A DNA stretch of 64,000 nucleotides from Rhodococcoides fascians A44A (GTDB taxonomy: Bacteria > Actinomycetota > Actinomycetes > Mycobacteriales > Mycobacteriaceae): contig NZ_JMEX01000008.1 of NCBI RefSeq assembly GCF_000760735.1, positions 164,845-228,844 of the forward strand, in the 5' to 3' direction. The notes beneath the pieces were generated by a model that was given only the letters and a program-made list of their open reading frames with translations, was not told where the DNA came from and did no database searches. Both the position numbers and the translations under genes were made by a program. This document shows, piece after piece, positions 17,636 to 29,902 of the stretch. Positions within the stretch are counted from its first letter, which is position 1. Every line of letters starts with the position of its first letter.

Positions 17636-18385
17636 TCACTTACGCACAGTCGCTTTCGAGCCTACGTGGCTTGCGTCGTTCCGGTGCGCACGGATCCACT
17701 GCCTCCCCTGTTCCGCAGCCCGGGACAGAGCACCACGTTCTCCCAGGTATCCGGCGACGCCCCCGACGACCGGGATGGCGGAGAGCACCCGGAGCACACC
17801 CCGGCTACGTGGGCGTTTCGCCAGCTCGCCGGACACATCGCGGAGCACGTTCGCCACCTCCCACATTCCGCGCAACAACGCGAAAGGACCGCGACCTCTC
17901 GGTGTGGCAGGACGCTCGGGTTCGGGGGCGGAGAGATCGATCTCACGTTCGCACAGCACCGACGCGAGCATCCGGACGTGATCCGCTCGGTCGGTGACGC
18001 CGCTCTCGCGCGCCACCGCGACCAGGACCATCGCCTGGTTGGCGAAACCGAGCAGGTCCTGCAGCGGAAGCCGGTTGACGAGAACGCCGAACACACCGGG
18101 GAACGCGACCGCGACGGTGTTCAACGCGCCGATGCGCGCCACCCACCACTGCGATCGCGCGTCCTCGTCGAGAGCCTGCCACCCCTTGGTCCCCGGAAAG
18201 TCGGTCGCATCGAGCGCCGACGCCAGTGTGTCCAGAACCTTGTCGAGCGCCGTGTCGGTGTCCGTCGATGTCCTGAACGTTCTGCCTTTGAGTCCCACCG
18301 GGTCCCGTTGGGCCAGCAGGTCGAGTACGGGGTCGATGATGGCGACGGCGCGCCCCAGAGCCGCCGCTACGGTGCGATCCTCCAT
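17636..18385 (-). CDS. Hypothetical protein downstream of fbiC
   Basis: 249 aa from the ATG at 18383-18385, one base after the fbiC stop, so almost certainly co-transcribed with fbiC. Alpha-helical and hydrophobic in places (AVAFPGVFGVLVNRL, QDLLGFANQAMVLVAVARE). A C-terminal glycine-rich segment RVLSAIPVVGGVAGYLGERGAL, then basic residues, is loosely like the EcsC family (IPVVGA... glycine pattern). No catalytic motif seen. I do not recognise a function; the position suggests F420-related or membrane-associated accessory work, which is unproven. Confidence 0.7.
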   Translation of the reverse strand: MEDRTVAAALGRAVAIIDPVLDLLAQRDPVGLKGRTFRTSTDTDTALDKVLDTLASALDATDFPGTKGWQALDEDARSQWWVARIGALNTVAVAFPGVFGVLVNRLPLQDLLGFANQAMVLVAVARESGVTDRADHVRMLASVLCEREIDLSAPEPERPATPRGRGPFALLRGMWEVANVLRDVSGELAKRPRSRGVLRVLSAIPVVGGVAGYLGERGALSRAAEQGRQWIRAHRNDASHVGSKATVRK

Positions 18386-18386
18386 G

Positions 18387-20972
18387 TCAGACCAGCTCCA
18401 CGGCAGGGACACGGTCGACGAGTTCGTAGGTCGTCGTGCGCTCGCGTGCCTGGCGCCCGATGCCGTTAGCGATCTCGTGCAACTCGGCGACGGTCTTCTC
18501 CGACCCGTTCTGGCTGCCCGCCATCCGCGAGATGGTCTCCTCCATCAGCGTTCCGCCGAGGTCGTTGGCTCCGCCGTTCAGCATCACCTGAGTTCCCGTG
18601 ATCCCGAGCTTGACCCAGGACGTCTGGATGGAGTCGATCCGTCCGTGCAGCATGATGCGCGCCAACGCATGAACAGCGCGGTTGTCCCGATTTGTCGGGC
18701 CGGGACGCGACGCACCCGCCAAGTACAACGGCGAGGACTGGTGCACGAACGGCAGCGGCACGAATTCCGTGAATCCCCCGGTCTTGTCTTGAATCTTCTT
18801 GAGCACGTTCATGTGTCCGACCCAGTGCGACGGGTTGTCCACGTGCCCGTACATCATCGTCGAGCTCGAGCGCAGTCCCACTTCGTGGGCGGTGGTGACG
18901 ACCTCGATCCACTCGGCTGCAGGCAACTTGCCCTTGGTCAACACCCAGCGGACCTCGTCGTCGAGAATCTCGGCGGCGGTGCCGGGGATGGTGTCCAGGC
19001 CTGCCGCCCGGAGTTCCGTCAGCCACTCACGGATCGATTGACCGCCGCGCGAGGCCCCGTTGACGATTTCCATCGGAGAGAACGCGTGCACATGCATCGA
19101 CGGCACCCGCTCCTTCACCGCACGCACCAGATCCGCGTAGCCGGTGACCGGCAACTCCGGATCGATGCCGCCCTGCATGCACACCTCGCTCGCCCCCGCG
19201 ACGTGTGCCTCCCATGCACGATCGGCTACTTCGGACGTCGACAGCGTGAAGGCGTCGGCGTCGCCCTTACGTTGCGCGAACGCGCAGAATCGGCAACCGG
19301 TGTAGCAGATGTTGGTGAAGTTGATGTTCCGGTTGACGACGTAGGTGACGGTGTCTCCGTTGACCTGCTTGCGTAGATCGTCGGCCAACGCCGCAACGGC
19401 ATCCATGCCAGGGCCCTCGGCCGTCGCCAACGCGAGATACTGCTCGTCCGACAGCCCTGCCGGGTCTTTCTCCGCCGCATTCAACGCCGACACCAGGTCT
19501 CGGTCGACCCGCTCGAGGCCCGCCAGGTCACGAACCTGCTCACGGATCGACTCCCAGTCACCGAACGCGTTCGCGAGATCGCTTCGAGTGTCGGTGTTTC
19601 GGCCTTCGGTGTCGATCTCGGTGTTCAGGTCGACACGTCCCGACGATTCCCACTCCTCGTCCGGCTCCTGCCACGGCTGCCCTTCCGGGATGACGCCTTC
19701 GCGCGCCATCCCGGTCTCGGGGTCGGCCAGCGCCTTGACGTGCGCGGAGATCCTCGGATCGATCCAGGGCGCGCCGGCGAGGATGTACTGCGGCTGCGCC
19801 GCGGTCCGCTCGACGAGGGTGTATCCCGCGGCCTGGCTCAGCTCGGCGAGGGTGTCCAGATTCGGCCACGGCCGCTCAGGATTGACGTGGTCCGGCGTCA
19901 ACGGTGACACACCGCCCCAGTCGTCGACGCCCGCGCCCAGCAACGCAGCCGTCTCTGCTGCCTCGACGAGGTTGGGCGGAGCCTGAATTCGCATGGCCGG
20001 CCCCAGCAGGATCCGGGTCACCGCGATGGTCGCGAGGAACTCTTCCATGCCGGCATTCGGCGCCTGGCGCATCGCGGTGTCCGGCTTGGCGAGGAAGTTC
20101 TGCACGATGATTTCCTGCACATGCCCGAACGCCTTGTGCACCTTGCGGATTGCCATGATCGACTCCGCGCGGTCACGGATGGTCTCGCCGATTCCCACGA
20201 GGATTCCCGTGGTGAACGGAATGTTCAACCGGCCCGCGTCGGTCAGCGTGCGCAAGCGCACCTCGGGATCCTTGTCGGGGCTGCCGTAATGCGCCTGCCC
20301 CTTCTCCTCGAACAACCGACGGGACGTGGTCTCGAGCATCATGCCCATCGACGGCGCGACAGGCTTGAGACGCGAGAGTTCCTGCCACGACATCACACCC
20401 GGATTCAGGTGCGGCAGAAGACCGGTCTCCTCGAGCACCTTGATCGCCATGGCACGCACGTAATCCAACGTCGAGTCGTAGCCACGCGAATCGAGCCATT
20501 CCTTCGCCTCCGGCCACCGCTCCTCGGGACGATCACCGAGCGTGAACAACGCCTCCTTGCAGCCCAATGCCGCACCCTGCCGAGCGACCTCGACGATCTC
20601 GTCGGGATCCATGAACAGCCCGTGGCCTTCTGCCTTCAGCTTTCCCGGGACCGTCACGAACGTGCAGTAATGGCACTTGTCCCGGCACAACCGCGTGATC
20701 GGCACGAACACCTTGCGCGAATAACTGACGGTGGCTTCCCGCCGGGCCGCAAGAAGACCGGCGTCGCGAACCCGAGACGCCGACGCCATCAGGTCCACCA
20801 AGTCGTCACCGCGAGCATGCAGCAGCACAGTGGCTTCGTCGACGTTCAGGCTGACACCGTCACGCGCGCGCCGGAGCACCCGACGCATAGCGGACGGTGC
20901 AGGAGCTTTCTCGGCTGCGGAAGCTTTCTCTGTTGCGGACGGCACGGAAACGGGATCGGGCAACATAGTCAC
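18387..20972 (-). CDS. fbiC: Bifunctional 7,8-didemethyl-8-hydroxy-5-deazariboflavin (FO) synthase
   Basis: 861 aa, close to mycobacterial FbiC (856). Two fused radical-SAM enzymes (CofG-like then CofH-like) build the deazaflavin FO of coenzyme F420 from tyrosine and a riboflavin precursor. CofG cluster Cys96, Cys100 and Cys103 (CRDKCHYC); CofH cluster CYTGCRFC at about residues 556-563. Other marks: [12 protein letters not shown] and IGGEA-type [10 protein letters not shown]. The frame is open to a GTG at 20996; the GTG at 20970-20972 is preferred because GGAGGAG lies 12 bases before it. Its presence shows that the host makes F420. Confidence 0.95.
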   Translation of the reverse strand: MTMLPDPVSVPSATEKASAAEKAPAPSAMRRVLRRARDGVSLNVDEATVLLHARGDDLVDLMASASRVRDAGLLAARREATVSYSRKVFVPITRLCRDKCHYCTFVTVPGKLKAEGHGLFMDPDEIVEVARQGAALGCKEALFTLGDRPEERWPEAKEWLDSRGYDSTLDYVRAMAIKVLEETGLLPHLNPGVMSWQELSRLKPVAPSMGMMLETTSRRLFEEKGQAHYGSPDKDPEVRLRTLTDAGRLNIPFTTGILVGIGETIRDRAESIMAIRKVHKAFGHVQEIIVQNFLAKPDTAMRQAPNAGMEEFLATIAVTRILLGPAMRIQAPPNLVEAAETAALLGAGVDDWGGVSPLTPDHVNPERPWPNLDTLAELSQAAGYTLVERTAAQPQYILAGAPWIDPRISAHVKALADPETGMAREGVIPEGQPWQEPDEEWESSGRVDLNTEIDTEGRNTDTRSDLANAFGDWESIREQVRDLAGLERVDRDLVSALNAAEKDPAGLSDEQYLALATAEGPGMDAVAALADDLRKQVNGDTVTYVVNRNINFTNICYTGCRFCAFAQRKGDADAFTLSTSEVADRAWEAHVAGASEVCMQGGIDPELPVTGYADLVRAVKERVPSMHVHAFSPMEIVNGASRGGQSIREWLTELRAAGLDTIPGTAAEILDDEVRWVLTKGKLPAAEWIEVVTTAHEVGLRSSSTMMYGHVDNPSHWVGHMNVLKKIQDKTGGFTEFVPLPFVHQSSPLYLAGASRPGPTNRDNRAVHALARIMLHGRIDSIQTSWVKLGITGTQVMLNGGANDLGGTLMEETISRMAGSQNGSEKTVAELHEIANGIGRQARERTTTYELVDRVPAVELV

Positions 20973-21202
20973 CAGTCGATCATGCTCCTCCGACACACGG
21001 ACGTGCCACCGGGACCGCTTCGCGGGTGAATCGTCACGACAACGACCGGATCACCCTGCAGGGGTTTCCCGCTGCAAACGTGCTCGGCGCAACATCCCTC
21101 GTCACCACGCTCCCCGCGCACGTTCTGTTCCACCGCGCAGGTTGCAACCCGCGCTCCCGCTACAACCCGCGCGGCCAGGGTGTGCGGATAGGGTCTGTAG
21201 GC

Positions 21203-21691
21203 ATGATCACGATGACCGACCCGGCGTGGCGTCCGAGTCCCCGTGCCAAGCAGTTGTGGGCGATCAATGCGACGTTGATCTGGATTCCGGTGTTCGTTGC
21301 ACAGGTCGTGTGGGCGGTGGTCGTTGATACGTGGACGACGTGGCCGCACGTCACGGTGTTCGGGGTGTCGGTTGTGCTCGCGGTACTGGACATCGTGGTG
21401 ACGCCGATCTGGCGGTATCGAGTGCACCGCTGGGAGATCAGCGACACCGCGGTCTACACCCGCACGGGGTGGTTCAACCAGGAGCGACGTGTCGCCCCGA
21501 TCAGCCGGGTGCAGACAGTGGACACCGAGCGTGGTCCGATCGATCGCCTGCTCGGGTTGTCGACGGTGACGGTGACGACGGCGTCCTCCGCGGGTGCTGT
21601 CAAGATCACGGCCCTCGACAAGGAGGTTGCAGACAAGACCGTCGCACAGCTGACCGACATCGCGGGACGGACGTTGGGCGACGCCACATGA
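21203..21691 (+). CDS. Bacterial PH (bPH2/YdbS-like) membrane protein
   Basis: 162 aa. Two N-terminal membrane helices (LIWIPVFVAQVVWAVVV, VTVFGVSVVLAVLDIVV) followed by a bPH2 domain (YRVHRWEISDTAVYTRTGWFN, RRVAPISRVQTVDTERG, VTVTTASSAGAVKI). Usually found with a longer YdbT-like partner, as here: its stop overlaps the next start (ATGA). Role unknown; the family is linked to envelope integrity. The long frame upstream of 21203 is not coding-like and was dropped. Confidence 0.85.
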   Translation: MITMTDPAWRPSPRAKQLWAINATLIWIPVFVAQVVWAVVVDTWTTWPHVTVFGVSVVLAVLDIVVTPIWRYRVHRWEISDTAVYTRTGWFNQERRVAPISRVQTVDTERGPIDRLLGLSTVTVTTASSAGAVKITALDKEVADKTVAQLTDIAGRTLGDAT

Positions 21692-23178
21692 GCAACGAAC
21701 TTCTCGCCGAGGAAGAGCAGCAACCGTGGTTGCGGCTCGACAAGCGGATGCTGCTGGTGCATCCGGTCAACGAGGCAGTGAAGGTTCTGCCGGTCCTGCT
21801 GGTGTCGTTCATCGTCGGTAGTCAGAGCGGCAATCATCTGTGGGGCTTGATCATCGTCGCGGTGGTCGTCGTGTTCGCGATTCTGCGCTGGTTCACCACG
21901 AGTTACCGAATCGGCCCGGTGCACGTGCAGCTGCGTACCGGCGTTTTTCAGAAGAAGCTCCTGTCGGTGCCGCGCAGCCGCATTCGGTCCGTGGACATCG
22001 AGGCCGGTGTGCTCCACCGCGTGCTCGGTCTGTCGATCCTGCGCATCGGCACGGGTCAGCAGGCGGGCAAGGGTGAGAAGTTCGAGCTGAACGCACTCGA
22101 CTCGAAGGTCGTACCTGCCCTGCGCGAAGAGCTGCTCGAGCGAGTCACGAGACGACCGGACTCTCCGAACGAAGCGCCACCGGCAGAGAACGAGATCGCG
22201 CACTGGCGGACGTCGTGGGTGCGCTATGCACCGTTCTCGTTCACCGGCGTCGTCACCATCGCCGCGGCGATCGGTGTCCTGTTCCAGTACGGATTCGCGG
22301 AAACGATCACCGAGTCCTCGGTCGTCACCGACAGCATCGACTCCGCCGAGCGATTCGGGATCGCAGTGGTGATCGTGGTCGGACTCCTCGTCCTGCTGGC
22401 GATAGCGAGCGTGTTCGCCTGCGTCCGCTACCTGATCGCGTACGGCAACCTGACGGTCACCGACGACGGCACTCGACTGCACGTCGCACACGGACTGCTG
22501 AGGACCCGGTCGACGACACTGGACCGTAAACGTCTGCGCGGGACGTCACTGTCCGAGCCGCTGCTGCTGCGGGTCGCGAAAGGCGCGAAGCTCGACGCCA
22601 TCATGACCGGTGTCAGTGCGGAGAAGAAGGAGTCGTCACTGCTGCTCCCCCAGGCTCCCGCTGTCGAAGCCAGACGAATGATGACCGTCGTCCTCGGTGA
22701 CGCGGGACTTCACGGGGACGCCAGAAAACCTTTGGTGGTGCACGGCCCGGCTGCACAGCGTCGGCGTTACACACGGGCGGTGCTACCTGTCGCCGTCGTC
22801 GCAGCAGGCGTCGGCGTCGCGGAGTACGCAGGTGCACCGATCCCCATCCTCGTCTGGGCCGCACTGGCCGTTCTGTTCGTCGGCGCACTCCTGGTTGCCT
22901 GGGACCGCTGTCGGGGTCTCGGCCACGCCGTTCTACCGGGTTGGCTGATCACGCAGCACGGTTCGCTGGATCGCAAGCGCCACAGCCTCGAGGCTGCAGG
23001 AATCATCGGGTGGACCGTGCGCCAGAGCTTCTTCCAGCGCCGCGCCGGGGTCGCGACCATCGTCGCCGCGACTCCCGCAGGTGTCGGGCACTACGAAATC
23101 CTCGACGTACCCGTCGACCAGGCGTGGTCACTCGTCGAGGCGGTGACTCCGGGAGCCGGTGACAAGTGGGCTCGATGA
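21688..23178 (+). CDS. YdbT-like multi-PH-domain membrane protein
   Basis: 496 aa. Three pairs of membrane helices alternate with bPH2 domains: [22 protein letters not shown] (about 70-95), [24 protein letters not shown] (about 250) and [21 protein letters not shown] (about 410-430). A typical YdbT layout. Coupled to the YdbS-like gene upstream (ATGA) and to the uracil-DNA glycosylase gene downstream (ATGA at 23175-23178), although the latter pairing may be only compaction. Confidence 0.83.
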   Translation: MSNELLAEEEQQPWLRLDKRMLLVHPVNEAVKVLPVLLVSFIVGSQSGNHLWGLIIVAVVVVFAILRWFTTSYRIGPVHVQLRTGVFQKKLLSVPRSRIRSVDIEAGVLHRVLGLSILRIGTGQQAGKGEKFELNALDSKVVPALREELLERVTRRPDSPNEAPPAENEIAHWRTSWVRYAPFSFTGVVTIAAAIGVLFQYGFAETITESSVVTDSIDSAERFGIAVVIVVGLLVLLAIASVFACVRYLIAYGNLTVTDDGTRLHVAHGLLRTRSTTLDRKRLRGTSLSEPLLLRVAKGAKLDAIMTGVSAEKKESSLLLPQAPAVEARRMMTVVLGDAGLHGDARKPLVVHGPAAQRRRYTRAVLPVAVVAAGVGVAEYAGAPIPILVWAALAVLFVGALLVAWDRCRGLGHAVLPGWLITQHGSLDRKRHSLEAAGIIGWTVRQSFFQRRAGVATIVAATPAGVGHYEILDVPVDQAWSLVEAVTPGAGDKWAR

Positions 23179-23867
23179 CCCCACGAGACATTCCTCAGCT
23201 CGACGCGGCGGTATCGCAGTGCAGGGCCTGCCGACGCCTGGTGAACTGGCGTGAAAAGGTGGCCGTCGAGAAGCGGGCGGCGTTCCGCGACGAAACCTAC
23301 TGGGGCAGAGCGGTCCCTGGATTCGGGCCGGCGGATGCACGCGTTCTGATAGTCGGGCTCGCGCCCGCAGCTCACGGAGCCAATCGCACCGGGCGCATGT
23401 TCACCGGCGACCGAAGCGGAGATTTTCTCTACGCGGCGCTGCACGCCGTCGGGCTGGCCAACCAGCCCACGTCGACCCATATCGGTGACGGCCTCGAGCT
23501 ACGAGGTATACGGATCACGGCTCCCGTGCACTGTGCTCCCCCGGACAACAAGCCGACGGTCACCGAGCGTGACCGGTGCCAGAAGTGGCTGGATATCGAA
23601 CTGCGCCTGCTGAAGCCGACACTGCGATCGATCGTCGTCCTCGGCGGCTTCGGCTGGCAATCACTGTTGCCGATGCTCGAACGAAACGGGTGGGAAGTCC
23701 CGCGACCGCGGCCGAAGTTCGGGCACGGCGTGCACGTCCAACTCGACGGCGTCCGCTTGTTCGGCAGCTACCACGTCAGCCAGCAGAACACGTTCACCGG
23801 GAGGCTGACCCCGACGATGATCGAGAATGTGCTCCGGGATGCGGGTGAGCATGCGGGGCTGCTGTGA
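23175..23867 (+). CDS. udgB: Uracil-DNA glycosylase, family 5 (UdgB)
   Basis: 230 aa. Iron-sulfur uracil/hypoxanthine-DNA glycosylase acting in base-excision repair. Cluster cysteines are Cys16, Cys19 (CRACR), Cys120 and Cys135. The catalytic-pocket motif [13 protein letters not shown] at about 61-73, with no Asp or Asn in the water-activating position, and [12 protein letters not shown] near the C-terminus are family 5 hallmarks. ATG at 23175 overlaps the previous stop; the GTG at 23166 is less likely. Its last 74 bases overlap the convergent membrane-protein gene. Confidence 0.9.
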   Translation: MTPRDIPQLDAAVSQCRACRRLVNWREKVAVEKRAAFRDETYWGRAVPGFGPADARVLIVGLAPAAHGANRTGRMFTGDRSGDFLYAALHAVGLANQPTSTHIGDGLELRGIRITAPVHCAPPDNKPTVTERDRCQKWLDIELRLLKPTLRSIVVLGGFGWQSLLPMLERNGWEVPRPRPKFGHGVHVQLDGVRLFGSYHVSQQNTFTGRLTPTMIENVLRDAGEHAGLL

Positions 23868-24246
23868 GGCGTTGCAGCCTCCAGCTGAACAGCAGGACAC
23901 CCGGTGGAACGAGTCCGCCGAGAAGCAGTACCGCCGTGCGCCAGTCCGCCAGGAGCAGGACGTCTCCGCCGGGGCCACCGAACATGCACAGCAGGACGGC
24001 CACGAACCACGCGATCAGCGGCGACGCGACGGCAACCGGTTCCTCGGCGACCTTGCGGGCCGCGAACAGCAACGCAACGTTCGCAGCCCCGGCAAGGAGC
24101 GCACTCACCGGGAACGGCACCGAGCCGAGGTAGGTGGGAAGAAACAGGATCGACAGAACGCCGCACAGAAAACCGTCGAAGATCAGTACTGCGAGAGTTG
24201 CCCTCGACACGAGGACGACAGCATTGGATGCGGCCTTCGAGATCAT
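23794..24246 (-). CDS. Small integral membrane protein (Rv1171-like)
   Basis: 150 aa with four predicted membrane segments ([67 protein letters not shown]) and a His/Ser-rich tail. Position after mshB matches mycobacterial Rv1171. The 3' end runs 74 bases into the convergent udgB gene; the tail is low-complexity, so it may be a recent extension into the neighbour. Function unknown. Confidence 0.75.
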   Translation of the reverse strand: MISKAASNAVVLVSRATLAVLIFDGFLCGVLSILFLPTYLGSVPFPVSALLAGAANVALLFAARKVAEEPVAVASPLIAWFVAVLLCMFGGPGGDVLLLADWRTAVLLLGGLVPPGVLLFSWRLQRLTAAPHAHPHPGAHSRSSSGSASR

Positions 24247-24274
24247 GCGTCCAATACTGACGTATCGAGATCGA

Positions 24275-24433
24275 TCAGGAGACCGGCGGGTATCCCAACG
24301 AGGTCAGTAGGTTGCTCAGCGCCGACGCGATATCGGTCAGTCCCTGCTGGTAGAGCATTTCCTGCCGCGGAAAGTCCGGCATGAGCGAGTTGACGAACGC
24401 GACTATGGCGTCCTGCACGATCCAGTTGTACAT
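24275..24433 (-). CDS. Small ORF of 52 aa between mshB and the membrane-protein gene
   Basis: Starts MYNWIVQDAIVAFVNS and ends LLTSLGYPPVS. It has a clean ATG at 24431-24433 with GGGGTGG about 8 bases upstream and a TGA at 24275-24277, and sits 27 bases after the mshB stop and 28 bases before the next gene, all on one strand. Codons follow the G/C third-position bias of the region (GAC, GCC, GTC, TTC, AAC, CTC). Likely amphipathic helices. I do not recognise a family. No overlap with another gene explains the open frame. Confidence 0.6.
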   Translation of the reverse strand: MYNWIVQDAIVAFVNSLMPDFPRQEMLYQQGLTDIASALSNLLTSLGYPPVS

Positions 24434-24460
24434 GTGTGACCCACCCCAAATGCAATCAAA

Positions 24461-25345
24461 TTAGTGATTCACGCCATATCCTAGTACGCCGGCGAACAGA
24501 TCCGTTTCCCTACCCGACGAATCGAGGTCCGCCGGCTCGCCGCGGACCAGCACGTACTGCTCGTCGGCGAGGATGGGTTGCACGATGTTGTTGGACAGCG
24601 CGTACTCGACACCCGACGGCGCCACGGTCACCTGAGTGGCGTGGGCACGCAGGGCATCACGCTTGAGGTCGAAGACCTCACGCACATCGATCGACGTCGT
24701 CACGACACTCTCCGGAACCGAGGGGAGTTCACCGTCCTCCGGCATCCTCCAACCGTCGGGCACCTCGCCGATCGCGTCGATACCGTCGTGCAGCTGCTTC
24801 TCGCCGGTGACGGTCCAGTAGAACTTCCTCGGCGTGCAGGGCGCACCCGCGTCCGGATAGTGGTCCGTTCCCGCCAGGTCGAACGCTTCCGTCACCAGAG
24901 AATGCACCTGCTGGTGATCCGGGTGACCGTAGCCGCCCTCCGGGTCGTAGCCGACGATCACGTCCGGCTGCACACTGCGTACCACCGACAGCATCGCTTC
25001 GAGCGCCTCGTCTCGATTCGCGTTGACGAACGCCCGCGGATTGGCCGCCGCCGCCGTTCCGGCCATTCCCGAGTCGCGGTACTTCCCTGCTCCACCGAGG
25101 AATCTCGGAGGCTGTGCACCGAGAACTGCCAGCGCCCTGTCCAATTCGAGGATGCGGTATCCACCGAGCTGGTTCGCTTCGTCGACCACGAGGTGTGCCC
25201 ACGTGTCTCCGATGACCTCGCCCTCCTCGCCGAGCGAGCACGTCAGGACCGTCACTTCCACGCCTGCTCGCGCGTAACGCGCGATGGTGCCTCCGGTGGT
25301 GATGGTCTCGTCGTCCGGATGTGCGTGAACGAGTAGCAGTTTCAC
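24461..25345 (-). CDS. mshB: N-acetyl-1-D-myo-inosityl-2-amino-2-deoxy-alpha-D-glucopyranoside deacetylase
   Basis: 294 aa. Zinc deacetylase producing GlcN-Ins for mycothiol, the main thiol of Actinobacteria. LmbE-fold motifs: VHAHPDDE (His9, Asp12) and GYGHPDHQ (His141, His144), plus TCSLGEEGEVIGD and LGGAGKYRDSGMAGT. Starts at the GTG 25343-25345, which overlaps the lpqW stop (GTGA); the longer frame runs back through lpqW. MshB order lpqW-mshB-membrane protein is as in mycobacteria, minus a few genes. Confidence 0.95.
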   Translation of the reverse strand: MKLLLVHAHPDDETITTGGTIARYARAGVEVTVLTCSLGEEGEVIGDTWAHLVVDEANQLGGYRILELDRALAVLGAQPPRFLGGAGKYRDSGMAGTAAAANPRAFVNANRDEALEAMLSVVRSVQPDVIVGYDPEGGYGHPDHQQVHSLVTEAFDLAGTDHYPDAGAPCTPRKFYWTVTGEKQLHDGIDAIGEVPDGWRMPEDGELPSVPESVVTTSIDVREVFDLKRDALRAHATQVTVAPSGVEYALSNNIVQPILADEQYVLVRGEPADLDSSGRETDLFAGVLGYGVNH

Positions 25346-27069
25346 TTGGTCGGTGTCCTCACCCATTTCGATGCGTCGCCGAAGATCCCCGTTTCGATGG
25401 GACCGGTCAACGACGCACCTTCCACGCCGGTGCCCGCTGCGACGACGGAAGAATCCTGCATGATCGGGAGCACCGCGGCCAACTCCCAGAGCTTCGGCTC
25501 GGCTTCGGCGACGAGGCGGTCGACCGGTAGTTCCCCTCGAAGCGCGCGGTCCACCGAGCCTTCGAGCTCCGGCACACACAGCCCGGACAGATTGCTCGGT
25601 GACGGCAGAGGCGCGTCGTCGCCCTCGGTCTCCACTTGCGCGGGCGCGTCGGTCTGCGTTGCCGGGCAACCGAATCGAGACGCCATGACGGTTGCCGGAT
25701 CCACTCCGGCCGCGGACCACCCGACGATCGCGTCGACCTCGCTGTCGGTCAGAGCGGTGCTGTACAACTCCTCCGCAGGCAGCGCAGTGACCGTTGCCTT
25801 GATTCCTGCGCCGGACAGCTGGTCCGCCGCGGTGTTCGCGACGGCGATCGACACCGTGTCGTTCTCCACGGCACCGATCACGAAATCGAGAGGCACACCG
25901 GCTTTTCCGAAAGACCCGTCGGCCAAGGGAACGTACCCGGCCTGTTCCAGCAGCGTCACCGCGGCCTCGCGAGAGATCGGAGCCGGCGCGGTGGCGTCGT
26001 AGCGCGTGTCCGACGGAGAGGTCAGATGCGCACGGGCAGGATGATCGGCAGATCCGGATCCTGCTGCCACGGTGGACAACAGCGAGGAGTCGAGCAGACC
26101 CAGCATCCCTCGCCGCACGACCGGGTCGGCCAGCACGGGCGTGCGCCCGTTCAGCGTCAGATCCAGAACGCGGGGTTGGAACCGAATGCCGGTGCGAATA
26201 CCGGGGATTGCCGACAGTTGCGCTTCCGTAGCCGTTCCTGCTCGGACCTGCGCAGCTTGTGCGTCGCCCGAACGCAGCGAATCCGCGAGCTGAGCCGGAG
26301 TTCCGCCCCGGCGAAGCAGAATCTGGAACGGCAGGGCGGGCTCACCCCAATAGCGGTCGTTGCGCTCGAGCAGGATTTCGTCGCGCCCACGGTCGATGGA
26401 CTTGATGTTGAACTGACTGCCGGAGACGGGAACGTTGTCGCTGAGGCCGGTCTCGAAGCCGCCGGGCGAGTCCTTGAGCAGATGACTCGGCAGCAGGTCG
26501 GTGAACAGTCGCTGCCAGTTCGGGTACGGCTGAGACAGGGTGACGTCGACGGTCTTGCCTCCACCGGACGAGGCGACGTCCTCGATCAGCGCGTATCCAG
26601 CGGGATCGACGACGCCTGGCTGCGAGATCATCTGCTGCCACAGGTATCTGAAGTCCTCGGCGGCGATCGGCGCACTGTCGGACCACTGTGCATCGTTGCG
26701 CAGCTGGTATCTGACCGTGAACGGGTTCTGCGACGTCACCTCGGCCGACACGAGGACAGTCGAATCCAGAGCCCAGACGGTGCTCGCCGGATCGTTCGGA
26801 TCGGCGATCGGACGAAAGGGGCTCGGTAGGACGAGGGAACTGACAGCAGAATTGGCCGGCGACTGATCCGAGAGCAGGTGGGGATTGAAACCGATCCCCA
26901 CGTCGTCGATGGCCACGACCACCCGATCGCCGGTTTCGGTCGGCGCCGGAGTGGTCGTCGTGGTCTCGGGAGTGGGTTCGCTCTCGACGGGAGGCGGCGG
27001 ATTGGCCGTGCAGGCTGCCAACGCCAGTGCAATGGCTGCGACTGCAATGCCACTCTTCGTCCGCCGCAC
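25342..27069 (-). CDS. lpqW: LpqW-like lipoprotein (family 5 solute-binding fold)
   Basis: 575 aa. Lipobox ALAAC with Cys20, then a Pro/Thr/Glu linker and an SBP_bac_5 (oligopeptide/nickel-type) fold (NPFTVRYQLRNDAQWSDS, DVTLSQPYPNWQRLF). In mycobacteria LpqW steers intermediates between PIM and lipomannan/lipoarabinomannan synthesis instead of importing peptides; its place between typA and mshB and the nearby pimE fit that. The GTG at 27067-27069 is chosen because AAGGAG stands 8 bases upstream; the ATG at 27105 would add an unlikely N-terminus. Coupled to mshB. Confidence 0.88.
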   Translation of the reverse strand: MRRTKSGIAVAAIALALAACTANPPPPVESEPTPETTTTTPAPTETGDRVVVAIDDVGIGFNPHLLSDQSPANSAVSSLVLPSPFRPIADPNDPASTVWALDSTVLVSAEVTSQNPFTVRYQLRNDAQWSDSAPIAAEDFRYLWQQMISQPGVVDPAGYALIEDVASSGGGKTVDVTLSQPYPNWQRLFTDLLPSHLLKDSPGGFETGLSDNVPVSGSQFNIKSIDRGRDEILLERNDRYWGEPALPFQILLRRGGTPAQLADSLRSGDAQAAQVRAGTATEAQLSAIPGIRTGIRFQPRVLDLTLNGRTPVLADPVVRRGMLGLLDSSLLSTVAAGSGSADHPARAHLTSPSDTRYDATAPAPISREAAVTLLEQAGYVPLADGSFGKAGVPLDFVIGAVENDTVSIAVANTAADQLSGAGIKATVTALPAEELYSTALTDSEVDAIVGWSAAGVDPATVMASRFGCPATQTDAPAQVETEGDDAPLPSPSNLSGLCVPELEGSVDRALRGELPVDRLVAEAEPKLWELAAVLPIMQDSSVVAAGTGVEGASLTGPIETGIFGDASKWVRTPTK

Positions 27070-27127
27070 TATGGCCGCTCCTTCGTCGTCACAGCACCTG
27101 TCCACTCCTCGAGCTCCACTCCTGTCA

Positions 27128-27163
27128 CGAGCGTGGTGGCCCTCTGCAGGGTCACCACGCTCG
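27128..27163. terminator. Strong stem-loop between typA and lpqW
   Basis: CGAGCGTGGTG and CACCACGCTCG are perfect 11-base arms; inside them a G-T position and CCCT/AGGG extend the stem to about 16 pairs around a 4-base loop. It lies 41 bases past the typA stop and has no U-tract on either strand, as is usual for actinobacterial terminators. It probably separates typA from lpqW-mshB. Confidence 0.7.
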
Positions 27164-27203
27164 AACCGGAGATATCAGCCCAGAATTTACCGAAACAGGC
27201 TGA

Positions 27204-29141
<1,938 letters not shown>

Positions 29142-29328
29142 GCGAAAAATTCTCCTGGGTCGAATGCGGGCTCTTGTTCGCTAGCGGGCTTATGTCGCTA
29201 GAGAAGCGCGCTGCACCGCGAGGTTCTCGCGACCGATCGAGTTTACCCGCTCGCACAGGGTGACCTGCACCACGCAGTACTGTTGGGTAGGAATTCACCT
29301 TCGAGTCGAGCAAAGCGGAGCCACCAAA

Positions 29329-29505
29329 ATGGGCAAGGTCAAGGCCAAGGACATCTCGGGTCTGAAGCCCAAGAAGAAGTGTTGCCGCAAGAAAACACGG
29401 TGCTTGAAGTGCCCCGTCGTCATCATGCGTATGAAGAAACTCGAAGATGCTGGCGCCACCGGCAAGGACTTGAAGAAGGGCCTCAAGAAGGCCCGGGCTG
29501 CCTGA
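29329..29505 (+). CDS. Small basic Cys-rich protein
   Basis: 58 aa, about one third Lys/Arg. Four cysteines (18, 19, 25, 28) in KKCCRKKTRCLKCPVV could bind zinc or contact nucleic acid. GGAG precedes the ATG at a good distance. It is divergent from typA and its 3' end overlaps the convergent mutT2 gene by 23 bases. I have seen similar short proteins next to typA in Mycobacteriales; the function is not known to me. A ribosome-associated or RNA-binding role is a guess from charge alone. Confidence 0.78.
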   Translation: MGKVKAKDISGLKPKKKCCRKKTRCLKCPVVIMRMKKLEDAGATGKDLKKGLKKARAA

Positions 29506-29902
29506 GAAAGGCACTCAATTCGGGGACCCAGGCGCGATCGGCGTCGACGAGGTCCATTGTGGACAGCGCCGACGCATCCACCCAGCGAAGCGCGGAGTGA
29601 TCGAGCGGTACCGGGTTACCGGAGATCAGCTCGACACGGTAGGCGCGGAGCACACGGCCTTCGGCCAGACCGACATCACCGGTCAACGCATGGCCTACGG
29701 CGGTCTCGACGCCCAGTTCCTCACGCAGCTCGCGCGCCAACGCCGCCTCGGGGGTTTCGCCCGGCTCCACTTTCCCGCCGGGAAGCTCCCACAGGCCGGC
29801 GAGTTCGGCGGGCCGCGAGCGCTGCGCGAGCAGCAACAATCCGTCGGAGACGATCGCTCCTGCCACCACGAGACGCTTCTTCGTGCCACCATCGTCAGTC
29901 AT
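29483..29902 (-). CDS. mutT2: MutT2-like (deoxy)nucleotide pyrophosphohydrolase
   Basis: 139 aa. Complete Nudix box (residues about 42-64: GGKVEPGETPEAALAREL then REELG), preceded by VVAGAIVSDGLLLLAQRSRP. It removes 8-oxo-dGTP or related pyrimidine triphosphates in the mycobacterial orthologue. The ATG (29900-29902) overlaps the start codon of the divergent phhB gene, the two sharing CATG. Length equals mycobacterial MutT2, and the mutT2-phhB-pimE order is conserved. Confidence 0.9.
   Translation of the reverse strand: MTDDGGTKKRLVVAGAIVSDGLLLLAQRSRPAELAGLWELPGGKVEPGETPEAALARELREELGVETAVGHALTGDVGLAEGRVLRAYRVELISGNPVPLDHSALRWVDASALSTMDLVDADRAWVPELSAFLRQPGPS

Noticed and set aside
20997..21202. 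Possible tRNA or small RNA between fbiC and the PH-domain gene
   Set aside because: I could not fold a cloverleaf or find a conserved RNA motif; it probably only holds promoters.
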